DNA of 64,000 nt from Microbulbifer variabilis. GTDB lineage: Bacteria > Pseudomonadota > Gammaproteobacteria > Pseudomonadales > Cellvibrionaceae. Position numbers and translations under genes: made by a program. This document shows positions 9,326 through 18,011 of this stretch, in pieces; position 1 is the stretch's first letter; each line of letters begins with the position of its first letter. Where the stretch lies: contig NZ_CP092418.1 of the NCBI RefSeq assembly GCF_023716485.1, positions 4,248,501-4,312,500 of the forward strand, in the 5' to 3' direction. The notes under the pieces were generated by a model that saw nothing but the letters and a program-made list of their open reading frames with translations, was not told the origin of the DNA and ran no database searches.

Positions 9326-10743
9326 AGAATGCTCTCTAATTGAGATGTTGTATATTGCGGCCAATTCACTAATTTTAATGCTTCTGGCAAATCGCCACTT
9401 GAACGCATTAGTGCTGCCCTAGCTGAGCAAAAAGTCGCTGCTCGAATAATTTCCCTTAAGCTATCCAGTTGGTCGCTGACATTATTGAGAGCTGTCATTC
9501 CGCAGGGAACCAAGTCCTGATTGTTTCCTTCACACGAGAAACTCATCTGACGCACAGGTGTCGATCTAGCTTTTATTTCCTGGAACAGAGCCGACGATAA
9601 CTGATGAATTCCTTTACAGTGGTTAAACGATTCAGCATTTAAATTATCCGGCAGCCCTCCATTCAAGCGATGATCCATCAAAATCAATATTTGTCGATCA
9701 AGCATTTCGGCTAAGCGATGGATAATTTCCTGCATAAATTCTGCAGAAGCTGCCAATCCAATCGCATAAAACAATCCGCCATGCCATGGGCCTGATTCAA
9801 GAATTAGAGGGTTATCTGCAACAGCAGTGGCTTCGGAACGAATTTTTGCCTCTGAATAATCCAATAGATCAAGGCAGTGGCCTAATATCTGGGGAGCACA
9901 GCGAACAGAATATCGGGCTTGTAATAAGCTTTTTTCACCCTCAATAACTCTTGAGGAGCGCAGGTAATCACGTCGTAACTGGGTAAGTAATTGGCCAGCA
10001 CGAGCATAACTGCCGTGCACCTCTCCGTAGCTCAACCCTTCGGAGAAGTGTTCATCTCCCGCCCCTATGGCCATGGAGGTTAATGCCACAGATTTGAAAC
10101 AATCTCTTAATAGCTTTCTTAGCTGATAATCATGTTCAATAGCCCAGGAAGCCATCATAGCATTGGTGTTTACAAGCCCAATGACATCACGGGGGCCTCT
10201 TGGCCCTTGTTCAAACAGTGGTGAAATAGCATGGGCCATGGAAATCAAATCACCACTGGCTCCAAGGCTCCCTTTTCGAGGCACTCTCGGAAGCGTTTCA
10301 CTGTTGGCCAGCTTAAGAAGCGCTTGATAAGTGGAAGGATGGATACCAGATAAGCCGTGCGCTGTTTTTAGAGCCTGTAACTTTAATGCACGCCTGACTA
10401 CCGATTTCGGTAATGGCGCACCAACACCAACTCTTAAGTACTCCAGAAGATTGACTTGTGTCTCTTTCCACTGACTTGGATCTAAGCGATTGCGTTCATT
10501 CTCTCCATAACTTGTGTGCAAACCGTAGATAGGGTTTCCATCATCTCCAAGCTGTTCCTGCAGTAATGCATAGGAGTGTTTAACTCTAGAAAGGTCTATG
10601 TCACTCGCAGTAATTGGATTATGTAAGTATCCCCACTCATACCAAGCATGTAGAGGAAAAGTTAAAACTGAATTGAAATTAGTTTCATAAGTTACCGCAC
10701 TACCATTCGCTACCGCCGGATAGCTTAGAGATGATGTAGACAC
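9322..10743 (-). CDS. MIO-type aromatic amino acid ammonia-lyase or aminomutase (HAL/PAL/TAL family)
   Basis: 473 residues, shorter than typical histidine ammonia-lyase (about 510). The MIO cofactor triad Ala162-Ser163-Gly164 lies in RKGSLGASGDLISMAH, and catalytic Tyr73 in IYGLHTSYG. At the substrate-selectivity position the motif reads NLLEYLRVGVG, with Tyr102-Leu103 where tyrosine lyases have His-Leu, histidine lyases Ser-His and phenylalanine lyases Phe-Leu (alignment by eye). No hut genes surround it, so histidine catabolism is unlikely. GTG start with GGAG upstream. It heads a three-gene coupled operon and is divergent from a LysR gene. Probable product: an arylacrylate or a beta-amino acid. 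Confidence 0.85.
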   Translation of the reverse strand: MSTSSLSYPAVANGSAVTYETNFNSVLTFPLHAWYEWGYLHNPITASDIDLSRVKHSYALLQEQLGDDGNPIYGLHTSYGENERNRLDPSQWKETQVNLLEYLRVGVGAPLPKSVVRRALKLQALKTAHGLSGIHPSTYQALLKLANSETLPRVPRKGSLGASGDLISMAHAISPLFEQGPRGPRDVIGLVNTNAMMASWAIEHDYQLRKLLRDCFKSVALTSMAIGAGDEHFSEGLSYGEVHGSYARAGQLLTQLRRDYLRSSRVIEGEKSLLQARYSVRCAPQILGHCLDLLDYSEAKIRSEATAVADNPLILESGPWHGGLFYAIGLAASAEFMQEIIHRLAEMLDRQILILMDHRLNGGLPDNLNAESFNHCKGIHQLSSALFQEIKARSTPVRQMSFSCEGNNQDLVPCGMTALNNVSDQLDSLREIIRAATFCSARAALMRSSGDLPEALKLVNWPQYTTSQLESIL

Positions 10744-10827
10744 CCTGACTCCAGAAATAATTTGAATACTAGGAAGGCGAAGAAATTAGCATGGGAGTTG
10801 AAACTTGAAAAATAGATGTCGTCGCTG

Positions 10828-10854
10828 GTTGCCATAGGCAATATCTATGGCAAC
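10828..10854. promoter_or_regulatory. LysR-type operator between lyase operon and its regulator
   Basis: Perfect 10-bp inverted repeat GTTGCCATAG - 7 nt - CTATGGCAAC. Its core is ATAG-N7-CTAT, a textbook T-N11-A LysR box. It lies midway between the divergent starts at 10743 and 10923. Confidence 0.75.
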
Positions 10855-10922
10855 AAAATAAATGTCGATGTAGACTCAACTTAAACACACTAGCTTTTTA
10901 AGTGGCTAAATAAGTTATACCT

Positions 10923-11783
10923 ATGTTTCCACACGCTGATGAACTCAATTATTTTATTGAAGTTGCTAAAACAAAAAATATCTCAAGAGCTGCAGAGAGA
11001 TTAGGGATTCGGCAGCCGAGTTTAAGCGCGGCTATCAAGAGGCTGGAAAGACAGCTTGGTACAGAAGTTATCATACGAGAAAAAACTGGTGTGCAATTGT
11101 CTCGTGCAGGGTTAAGACTATTAAAAAGTGCTCAACAGTTACTTGATGATTGGGATGAGGTAAAGTACTCAGCGCTGCGCGAAAACAAAGAAGCCGTTGG
11201 TCACTTCACTATCGGGTGTCACAGCTCCATTTCTCTACATATGCTGCCTGAAAGGCTAGCCGGATTCATTGCTCAAAATCCAGGTATCGAATTAAGCTTC
11301 CAACACGCGCTTTCTCGGGAAATTGTCGAATCAGTGATCAGCTGGAAAATTGATATCGGCATTGTGGTAAATCCCGTGTCCCATCCTGATTTGATAATAA
11401 AGCACCTCTGTCATGATATGGTGAGTTTTTGGCATAACCCTGAAAAAATACAATCTAGGGACGTATTAATTTATGACCCAGCGCTGATGCAAACAGACTG
11501 GCTGCTAAAAAACATGGAAAAAAATAACAAATATAAACAATATATTACTTCCTCTAGCCACGAACTGATCACAAATATGACACTTGAGGGAGTCGGGGTC
11601 GGTATTATTCCTGGCCGAGTTGCTCAAACAATTGGAAGAAATCAGCTTCAATGGGTTAGTAAAGACCAACCAGGCTTCAAAGATGAAATCTGCTTGGTGT
11701 ATCGAAGGGAAATAACCCATAGCTTAGGTGCAGAGAAACTAATTAAAGAATTTAAACTTACAAATTACAAAAATTTTGATTAA
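10923..11783 (+). CDS. LysR-family regulator of the lyase operon
   Basis: 286 residues. Winged helix at 5-65 (ADELNYFIEVAKTKNISRAAERLGIRQPSLSAAIKRLE) and a substrate-binding domain at about 90-280. Divergent from the lyase-dioxygenase-ligase operon with the perfect LysR box between them, so it very likely controls that operon and itself. No strong ribosome site is seen before the ATG. AT-rich like its neighbours. Confidence 0.92.
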   Translation: MFPHADELNYFIEVAKTKNISRAAERLGIRQPSLSAAIKRLERQLGTEVIIREKTGVQLSRAGLRLLKSAQQLLDDWDEVKYSALRENKEAVGHFTIGCHSSISLHMLPERLAGFIAQNPGIELSFQHALSREIVESVISWKIDIGIVVNPVSHPDLIIKHLCHDMVSFWHNPEKIQSRDVLIYDPALMQTDWLLKNMEKNNKYKQYITSSSHELITNMTLEGVGVGIIPGRVAQTIGRNQLQWVSKDQPGFKDEICLVYRREITHSLGAEKLIKEFKLTNYKNFD

Positions 11784-11837
11784 CAGAAGATATATTCAAA
11801 CTACAAAATTCAATTATTTTTGAACTTTATTTTAAGT

Positions 11838-12155
11838 TTATTCACGATAAAATATTGCCAGCCATACCGTCGCCTCATCAGAGGATGTCTCAATCACCCG
11901 GTGCTTTCTTCCAGCCTTTATCAATAAGCAATCACCAGACTTCAGCTGGCATATCTCCCCGCAGTCAAACTCCACCACACCATAACCACTCAGTACAAGC
12001 ACCCACTCGTGTTCACTCTGATCATACCAACCTTCCTCCGGTGAAGACTGGCCGTATGAAACAATTCTTTCAATTCGTATAGCATCACTTTTTATGATGT
12101 CCTGGAAGTGCTCAACCTCAGTGTTTTTCGGGAGGTTTTCTAGAATATTTATCAT
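11838..12155 (-). CDS. Small cupin-domain protein
   Basis: 105 residues forming one cupin barrel. Metal-binding motif 1 is partly seen as DQSEHEWVLVLSGYGVVEF (one His, Glu) and motif 2 as GDCLLIKAGRKHRV. It begins 2 bp after the LysR stop at 12158 and is co-transcribed with it. Relatives are small sensors or isomerases; substrate unknown. Confidence 0.82.
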   Translation of the reverse strand: MINILENLPKNTEVEHFQDIIKSDAIRIERIVSYGQSSPEEGWYDQSEHEWVLVLSGYGVVEFDCGEICQLKSGDCLLIKAGRKHRVIETSSDEATVWLAIFYRE

Positions 12156-12157
12156 AT

Positions 12158-13039
12158 TTACTCCTGCCAGCTAGAAAAGTGATCCATTAGATAATCAATG
12201 GCCATTCTCGCTCGTATTGGTAAAAAGCGGCGATTCTGATACACAATCCAGCTACTGGCTCCGCGCCCCCAAAAAGGCTCCAGTACGGGCTCTAATAGTT
12301 GTGACTCTATAGAGCGGTTAAAACTGCTTTTTGGCATATAGGCAATACCTAGGCCTTTTTCACATGCGTTAACCACTGTATGGGCATTATTACTTCTCCA
12401 GCGTCCATTAACGCGAATAGACTCCTCGGTGCCTTCTATATCAAATATCCAGTTCTCATTATTCGCAACAATACAACTGTGCGATTTTAAATCCTGTGGG
12501 TGGATTGGCCTGCCGAATTGATCAAGATATTCCGTGCTGGCAACTGCCATCATCTGGCGGCCAGCCAGCTTGCGAGCCACCAGCCCAGAGTCCTCAAGGC
12601 GGCCATAACGGATCGCAAAGTCGATACCATCCTCTACAAAATTGGCCATTCGGCTGTTGAAATCGATATCGATCTTTAAGTCAGGGTGTTGTAAGGCGAA
12701 ATTCATCAGTGCTGGAGCCACATACTGTTCAGCAAATAAACCAGCGCAGCTCACGCGCAACGTGCCACTCAGCTCATACTGCTGCAGGCTTAGCTGTTCA
12801 TTGGCCTGTTGCAGACCCACAACCAGCTCTTTACAGCGCTGGTAATAAACAGCCCCAGCCTGAGTCAGGCTGACCAAGCGCGTTGTTCTAGCCAGAAGAG
12901 CACTCCCCAGGCGCTCCTCCAAGCGAGCCACCTGCCGGCTCACATGGCTGGTACTACACCCCAACTGTTTGGCGGCAGCAGAGAAACCCTGGCATTCAGC
13001 TACAGCAACAAATTCGACTACACCGTCAAATGTATCCAC
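12158..13039 (-). CDS. LysR-family regulator (AaeR/CrgA-like)
   Basis: 293 residues with N-terminal winged helix (FVAVAECQGFSAAAKQLGCSTSHVSRQVARLEERLG, about 11-45) and a substrate domain of the DsdA/CrgA-like class (DFAIRYGRLEDSGLVARKL). GTG start. Divergent from the PfpI-DMT-ABM genes and followed by a cupin at 2 bp. It likely controls the divergent genes, a common arrangement for quinone or aldehyde stress functions. Confidence 0.92.
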   Translation of the reverse strand: MDTFDGVVEFVAVAECQGFSAAAKQLGCSTSHVSRQVARLEERLGSALLARTTRLVSLTQAGAVYYQRCKELVVGLQQANEQLSLQQYELSGTLRVSCAGLFAEQYVAPALMNFALQHPDLKIDIDFNSRMANFVEDGIDFAIRYGRLEDSGLVARKLAGRQMMAVASTEYLDQFGRPIHPQDLKSHSCIVANNENWIFDIEGTEESIRVNGRWRSNNAHTVVNACEKGLGIAYMPKSSFNRSIESQLLEPVLEPFWGRGASSWIVYQNRRFLPIRARMAIDYLMDHFSSWQE

Positions 13040-13051
13040 ACTTCACCATTA

Positions 13052-13065
13052 TTGCTATTTAGCAA
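13052..13065. promoter_or_regulatory. Short palindrome in the LysR/PfpI divergent promoter
   Basis: TTGCTA-TT-TAGCAA, 14 bp, 12 bp upstream of the LysR GTG. Short, but the only symmetric site in this spacer. Confidence 0.35.
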
Positions 13066-13153
13066 AAGTATTTCACAGAAATCTCATATTATCATCTTAT
13101 CAGGGACAACCTAGAATCCTCCCCACTGAATGCTTAACACAGAGGACAGATTC

Positions 13154-13828
13154 ATGAAGAAAGTACTTATTCCCGTAACCAACCATGCAACCCTCGGGGA
13201 AACCGACCAAGCTAATGGCACCTACTCCCCTGAGCTGACTCATGTCGTGCATGTACTTAAAGAAAATGGCATTGATTACGATATTGCCTCTATTAAAGGT
13301 GGCAAAGCACCACTCTACGGTACAGATATTGAAGGAGATGAGGTCAACAGCCAGGTATTGGCCGATGAAGACTTCCAGAACCGTGTCAACAACACTATTC
13401 CAGTAAACCAGCTGAATACTGCTAGTTACGATGCGGTGTTCTATCCAGGTGGGTTTGGTCTACTTTCCGACTTAGCAAGCAACGAGGACTTTGCCAAGTT
13501 ATCTGCAGAGCATTATGAAAATGGCGGCGTACTTGCTGCCGTGTGCCACGGACCAGCTGGCCTGCTGCCTATCACTTTGAGCAATGGTGAAAGCTTACTG
13601 GCAACTAAGTCTGTGACTGCATTTACCCGAGAAGAAGAAATCGATTTTGGCACCATTGAAGATATCCCCTTTCTGCTTGAAGAAGCTATCAGCAGAAAAT
13701 CTGCTCGATTTAACAAAGTGCAACCCTGGCAGGAATTTGTCATCGAGGATGGCCGTGTAATTACTGGACAAAACCCAGCCAGTGCACATGCTGTTGGTAA
13801 AGCGATCGTTAAACAGTTAATAAACTAG
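13154..13828 (+). CDS. DJ-1/PfpI-family protein (Hsp31-like)
   Basis: About 224 residues from ATG 13154, which has AGAGGAC upstream; an upstream in-frame ATG at 13130 is less likely. Nucleophile elbow AAVCHGPAGL carries the conserved Cys, and YPGGFGLLSDLA is the preceding glycine-rich strand. Resembles Hsp31/glyoxalase III-type type-1 glutamine-amidotransferase-like proteins that detoxify methylglyoxal or repair glycated proteins; the activity here is by homology. First gene of a plus-strand set regulated, by inference, by the divergent LysR. Confidence 0.9.
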   Translation: MKKVLIPVTNHATLGETDQANGTYSPELTHVVHVLKENGIDYDIASIKGGKAPLYGTDIEGDEVNSQVLADEDFQNRVNNTIPVNQLNTASYDAVFYPGGFGLLSDLASNEDFAKLSAEHYENGGVLAAVCHGPAGLLPITLSNGESLLATKSVTAFTREEEIDFGTIEDIPFLLEEAISRKSARFNKVQPWQEFVIEDGRVITGQNPASAHAVGKAIVKQLIN

Positions 13829-13850
13829 CCGTTAATAACGCATCAATAAT

Positions 13851-13883
13851 GCTGGCGCAAACTGATGTCCCTGCGCCAGCTTT
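13851..13883 (+). terminator. Hairpin terminator after PfpI gene
   Basis: Arms GCTGGCGCA and TGCGCCAGC (9 bp, perfect) with a 12-nt loop followed by TTT. Probably partial termination, since two more genes follow. Confidence 0.55.
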
Positions 13884-13972
13884 CCATAACCCTTCAGCTT
13901 CCATTGTGGGCCAACACAACTCATCTACATGAGCAGTTATAGCCTTAAAACCCCTTCAGTGAGGTTCCAGCA

Positions 13973-14425
13973 GTGCCTAGCTCAATTCTTTATCCGTCGC
14001 TAATGTTAATTGCCGGAATCGGCATCCCGGTGATGGCCACGTTAAATAGCGGTCTAGGTGTGAAGCTTGGCAGCTCTGCTCTCGCTACGACGATTTTGTT
14101 TTTTGTCGGACTGACCATTTCTATTATTTACTTATTTAAAACTGAAGGTTTCCAAGTAGCCGGTTTTCACAAAGATATCTCCTGGCACCTTTATCTCGGT
14201 GGGATATTAGTTGCTTTTTACGTACTCAGCGTCACCTGGGTTTCACCAAAATACGGCGTTGGCAATACTATATCCTTTGTGTTACTCGGCCAGCTGTTTG
14301 CTATGGCCACCATCGACCATTTTGGCCTCTTTGGCGCACAACAAACCAGCCTGGACCCCAAACGAATTATTGGATTTATTCTAATGATTACAGGCATCTT
14401 ACTAGTGGTAAAACGCAATTCATAA
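13973..14425 (+). CDS. DMT-family transporter (YdcZ/DUF606-like)
   Basis: 150 residues with four to five hydrophobic helices, one half of a DMT transporter. The start resembles YdcZ-type proteins (GIGIPVMATLNSGLGVKLGSS). GTG start with GAGGT 8 bp upstream. It would work as a dimer in the inner membrane; substrate unknown. Located between PfpI and ABM genes and likely in their regulon. Confidence 0.82.
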   Translation: MPSSILYPSLMLIAGIGIPVMATLNSGLGVKLGSSALATTILFFVGLTISIIYLFKTEGFQVAGFHKDISWHLYLGGILVAFYVLSVTWVSPKYGVGNTISFVLLGQLFAMATIDHFGLFGAQQTSLDPKRIIGFILMITGILLVVKRNS

Positions 14426-14445
14426 ATATATCTGGAGATCAGACA

Positions 14446-14742
14446 ATGTCCATTCTATATGTAATGGCAAAAGTAAAGTCTAAACTTGGAGAAACACAGA
14501 AAGCTAAGAACATTCTGACAAGACTGGCAGCGAACTCTGAAAAGGAGAGCGGATGTTTGAGTTATCAGATTTTATATTCGAGTGAGGAAACAGATACCTT
14601 TATGACGTTAGAGGTATGGGATTCAAAAAAAAGTGAAAGAAAACACTGGGATGAGCCCCATTTAAAAGAATCATTAAAAGAGTTAGAACCAATTTTAGCT
14701 AAGGAACCAAGAATCGAAAAATATCAGCATACTTCCGATTAA
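14446..14742 (+). CDS. ABM-domain quinol monooxygenase-like protein (YgiN type)
   Basis: 98 residues, one antibiotic-biosynthesis-monooxygenase ferredoxin-like domain: LYVMAKVKSKLGETQKAKNIL start, SGCLSYQILYSSEETDTFMTLEVWDS and the HLKESLKEL helix. YgiN relatives act on quinols with no cofactor. Follows the DMT gene by 20 bp with GGAG upstream. Fits a small quinone-stress cassette with PfpI and the LysR/cupin pair. Confidence 0.88.
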   Translation: MSILYVMAKVKSKLGETQKAKNILTRLAANSEKESGCLSYQILYSSEETDTFMTLEVWDSKKSERKHWDEPHLKESLKELEPILAKEPRIEKYQHTSD

Positions 14743-14779
14743 AAACATACGATTTTCTCCAGCAGAGTAAATAATTATA

Positions 14780-14805
14780 GGCCCACAACAAAATTAGTGT
14801 GGGCC
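14780..14805 (+). terminator. Hairpin downstream of ABM gene
   Basis: GGCCCACA and TGTGGGCC arms (8 bp, perfect), 10-nt loop, no T-run. Weak terminator candidate. Confidence 0.4.
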
Positions 14806-14946
14806 AAGGAGAATATTCAGAAAGTAACAGGAGACACTTGAATCATAAAAAGGCAGTACATTTATAAGGTTCATCAGTAGTGAAAAAAATCTATTCACCC
14901 TGAATTAAAAAACTATAAGGACCACGCCCTCTAAACGCTTGTGTCA

Positions 14947-16398
14947 TTACTCAGGAAAATTAAAAACAGGATTGGTGGTCAACATTTCCGACCAACTAAC
15001 ACGCTCTGCTCGGTAAATCGTGCTATCGTACACTTTTAATTCCCACGCAGTTTCCGCTGGACTAGTCGATGTTACCTCTATCAAGTGAGCATTGCGATCA
15101 CTCCCCGTACTGATATCCGATGGGCCACCGGCACATAGTAATATATTTCCACCGGCAAGCTCATCAACATCACCCAATGATTGAGTATACTTAGGCGCTA
15201 TGTATTCCCAGGTTTGCTCAGCACTCATTGTCGATGTATTGAGCAGATACTTTACTGCACGGCTATTGTAGATATTGCCACTCAACTCAGCTTCATTTCT
15301 GTTGTCGTAAATCAGAATTTCATGATTACTTGTCAACATTGGCGCATGCTGCGAAGCCATCCAGGAACCAGTATGTAGTGTAAAGAATTTATCCTTCAAA
15401 TCGCTCTCAATATCTGAGTCCCTCCCCATTATCCAATTTACCCCACCAGACTGATGATCAATACTGACCACCCAACTCTGAGAGCGGCTAGAAAGTAAAA
15501 TGGAATTATCCTGAGGAACATAATGCAGTGCATTAGAGTGGCTCCAGTCAAGGGCTCCATTATCCAAAACCCTACTGGCCAAAGCACCGGGGAAACGGCT
15601 GGTATCCAAGTGATCAAATGCCGACCATTCCCACACAGTGTTCCCATTAGTATCAATTTCTAATATGGCATCTCCTTGTAAAAAATGCTCACCAAACTGG
15701 CCCGTTTCATTGGTTAACACCAACAGATTGCCATTCTCCAGCAAATGAACATCGTGGTGATAACTCGGCAATTCGAAAGAGGACAACACCTCTCCAGAGA
15801 AGGAGATTACTCGGGCCTCTCCACTGAGTAATAAAAGTAAACGCCCATCCTGTAGGTTTCTCGCTACTGGGGCACCAGTTAATGGAGCATCACCGTGCAG
15901 ATACCAAACAACCTCTCCCTCTTCATCAAACCCCCAGAAAGTACTATCCCTCTCCGCTGATGGCGCGAAGATAGTGATGCCCCCCTCGGACTTAACCGTT
16001 TTATTCAAAAGCTCAACAGCGGGGACCCCCTCAGGCACCGATCCTGTTTTAAACTCTACGATTTCACTGTGAACAACCTCACCACTATCTAAAAGTGCAA
16101 CCGCAGTAAATCGATAGGTAGTATCAGCGCGCAGGCCGACGACAGTTACTTCGTGGTCTGTGCCTGACTCACTATAAGCTGTACGTCGTCGGCTGGTATC
16201 TGCAGATTTAAACCTTATTGCCACTCTCGCCGCTTCCGCAGTAATCACGCTGGCATTCACCATTAGATGGTTCTCTGGGTGAGCACTGAGTACTAATTGA
16301 ACAGCATCATCTTCCTGCGCAAAAACCTTAGGGACAATACCTGTTAAAAACAGTAAGAATACTGATTGAAAAACAGCCAACCTAATATATTTAATCAT
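14947..16398 (-). CDS. Secreted arylsulfotransferase (ASST)-family protein
   Basis: About 483 residues from ATG 16398, chosen because the signal peptide (MIKYIRLAVFQ... to VFAQ) starts there; a GTG lies 12 bp upstream. After a fibronectin-like N-terminal domain (about 30-125) comes a beta-propeller with the ASST-type repeats: EEGEVVWYLHG, YHHDVHLLENGNLLVL, WSHSNALHYVPQDNSILLSSR and SGGVNWIMG. His residues in the YHHD and HSNAL loops match the sulfate-carrying His region of ASST. It may transfer sulfate between phenols in the periplasm, or be a non-enzymatic propeller. No DsbA/DsbL partner is adjacent. Confidence 0.8.
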   Translation of the reverse strand: MIKYIRLAVFQSVFLLFLTGIVPKVFAQEDDAVQLVLSAHPENHLMVNASVITAEAARVAIRFKSADTSRRRTAYSESGTDHEVTVVGLRADTTYRFTAVALLDSGEVVHSEIVEFKTGSVPEGVPAVELLNKTVKSEGGITIFAPSAERDSTFWGFDEEGEVVWYLHGDAPLTGAPVARNLQDGRLLLLLSGEARVISFSGEVLSSFELPSYHHDVHLLENGNLLVLTNETGQFGEHFLQGDAILEIDTNGNTVWEWSAFDHLDTSRFPGALASRVLDNGALDWSHSNALHYVPQDNSILLSSRSQSWVVSIDHQSGGVNWIMGRDSDIESDLKDKFFTLHTGSWMASQHAPMLTSNHEILIYDNRNEAELSGNIYNSRAVKYLLNTSTMSAEQTWEYIAPKYTQSLGDVDELAGGNILLCAGGPSDISTGSDRNAHLIEVTSTSPAETAWELKVYDSTIYRAERVSWSEMLTTNPVFNFPE

Positions 16399-16694
16399 AG
16401 AGGGTCTCACAGTTTGTTATGAATACAACTGTTTAACGCAACCATTGCACCCATGGTTTACAAAGATGTTTATTTTTTTATAGGCTGCAATTAACCGTAA
16501 TTAATAATTGTCGACTAAACGTGTTTGATTCTGCAACTCGCACCAAAAATGAGAACTGGCACACATTTATCAGATGTTAGAAAAATTCACTGCAGAAACT
16601 AATCCTTCACCTCTCTGCCAATTTACCTCCCCAAGTTACTCGCCCTGCCTACTTATCCAGGTAGGTGATTTTTATATTGATGTAAGGATATCCT

Positions 16695-17371
16695 TTGAAA
16701 AGATTTACTCTCAGCTCCGTAATCATTCTTTCCACATTCAATACTATGGCAATAGAAAACAGCTTCTACCTTAAGTCATCTTACGGATAGTTAGATATAG
16801 ATATCTCTACTCATACTCAGTAAAGTGAAGAGTATTTTGAAACAAATCTGTCCAGCCAGAGAGATTGGACAGTAACTTTAGGATACTGCCTAAATAATTT
16901 TTTTGCTATTGAGGGGGGGGGTATGCCGACTTTGGTGATACAGAAGGAAAAATTAGGGAAAGTGATTCTATCACTTACAGTGAGTACGCATCAGGCAACT
17001 ATGATTACAACTACAAAATTAATATTGGCGCTAAGACAAAGATGCTTGGCATATCCCTAACATCCGATATTACAAAAAGATTCTATACAGGAGTTCGTGT
17101 AGGCTCTCATTTGTGGGAAACCGAATATGAAGAAAAGGAAAACTATATCTGGAATTATGAGCGCGTCGACTTTGAAGGAAGAGAAGTGAGCTCTTTTTCC
17201 GATAATATCAGTGATTCAGATAAAGGTGAGAATGATGGTAGTAATCTTTACTACGGAGTTTTCATTGGCTGGAACTACAACAACTGGAGCCTAAGCCTGG
17301 AACACACTATTTTCGAAATGGACGAGCAAAAGCCCAGCTTCTCCTCCCTAGCGCTGACTTACAATTTCTAA
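16695..17371 (+). pseudogene. Decayed beta-barrel outer-membrane protein gene (array copy 1)
   Basis: Begins with the same AAGGATATCC ribosome-site block and TTG start as the intact paralogues, and encodes a recognisable signal peptide and YLKSSYG. It is broken by an in-frame TAG at 16788, a second stop (TAA) about 36 bp later, and a frameshift at a run of nine G at 16913-16921. The rest from 16922 is open and ends WNYNNWSLSLEHTIFEM...LTYNF like its relatives. At least three lesions make it non-functional. Confidence 0.85.
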
Positions 17372-17388
17372 AGACTGCTCTTACTTTT

Positions 17389-17413
17389 TTCAGCAGCCAA
17401 ATCGGCTGCTGAA
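17389..17413 (+). terminator. Hairpin after array copy 1
   Basis: TTCAGCAGCC / GGCTGCTGAA, 10-bp perfect arms. The same hairpin recurs at 19417 and 20685 after other copies. Confidence 0.65.
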
Positions 17414-17436
17414 TTTATCCTTAAAAAACTCTAAAG

Positions 17437-17976
17437 CTACTTTATCCCCGCAAACAATACCTCAAACCAGCGCAAGTCCTCCGGCCCCAATTGAGCCTTT
17501 TTGGCCAGTCTCTTATCTCGATACACATCCTTATATACATGATAAACCGCTCGCTCGGTCAACTCGCACCAGTGTTCGCTATTTAGCTCAGGGATTGAGC
17601 CATCAGCTAAATTGGGATCGGTCAATGGGTCGTGCTGGGCTTCAGTGGTTCTCAGCGCTAATTCCAATTCTTGTAGGATCGGGTTGATCACCTTGAGGGC
17701 ATTGGGTTCGAAGAATTGCTTGGCACTACCTCCCCAGCCTTGCGAAGCATTTTTAACTCTTTAATTCCGATCACTTTTCTACGAATGGCTTCAAGCAGTT
17801 GTAATTTGCTGTAATAGATAGCTGTTGACAGTCTCTCCCAGAGGTTGCAACATGCGCGAAATTTGGGGAAGTATCACTGGCAAATCAATAGTCACATCAG
17901 TACATGATTTATACCGCACATACTTGAGCACATATAACTTCTTCTCTACCGGATTTTCAAACCTCACGATAAACAA
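17437..17976 (-). pseudogene. Truncated, frameshifted copy of the unknown protein at 20733
   Basis: The C-terminal 84 codons (17437-17691) closely match the C-terminus of the 323-residue protein at 20733-21704 (LQELELALRTTEAQHDPLTD ... EDLRWFEVLFAGIK). Upstream the frame shifts and the remaining segment (to MFIVRFENPVEKK at 17976) does not clearly match the N-terminal half of the full-length gene. Stop codons interrupt the join. A remnant or chimera left by duplication. Confidence 0.75.
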
Positions 17977-18011
17977 ACACTACTCATCATTTAATTGATT
18001 AAGGATGTCCC

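Noticed and set aside
9322..10743. Histidine ammonia-lyase of the hut pathway
   Set aside because: No urocanase or other hut genes nearby; selectivity residues do not fit HAL; operon partners are a dioxygenase and a ligase.
16905..16930. Run of nine G in an outer-membrane gene as a phase-variation switch
   Set aside because: Two stop codons upstream already break the frame, so changing the G count cannot restore the protein. It is a lesion in a pseudogene.
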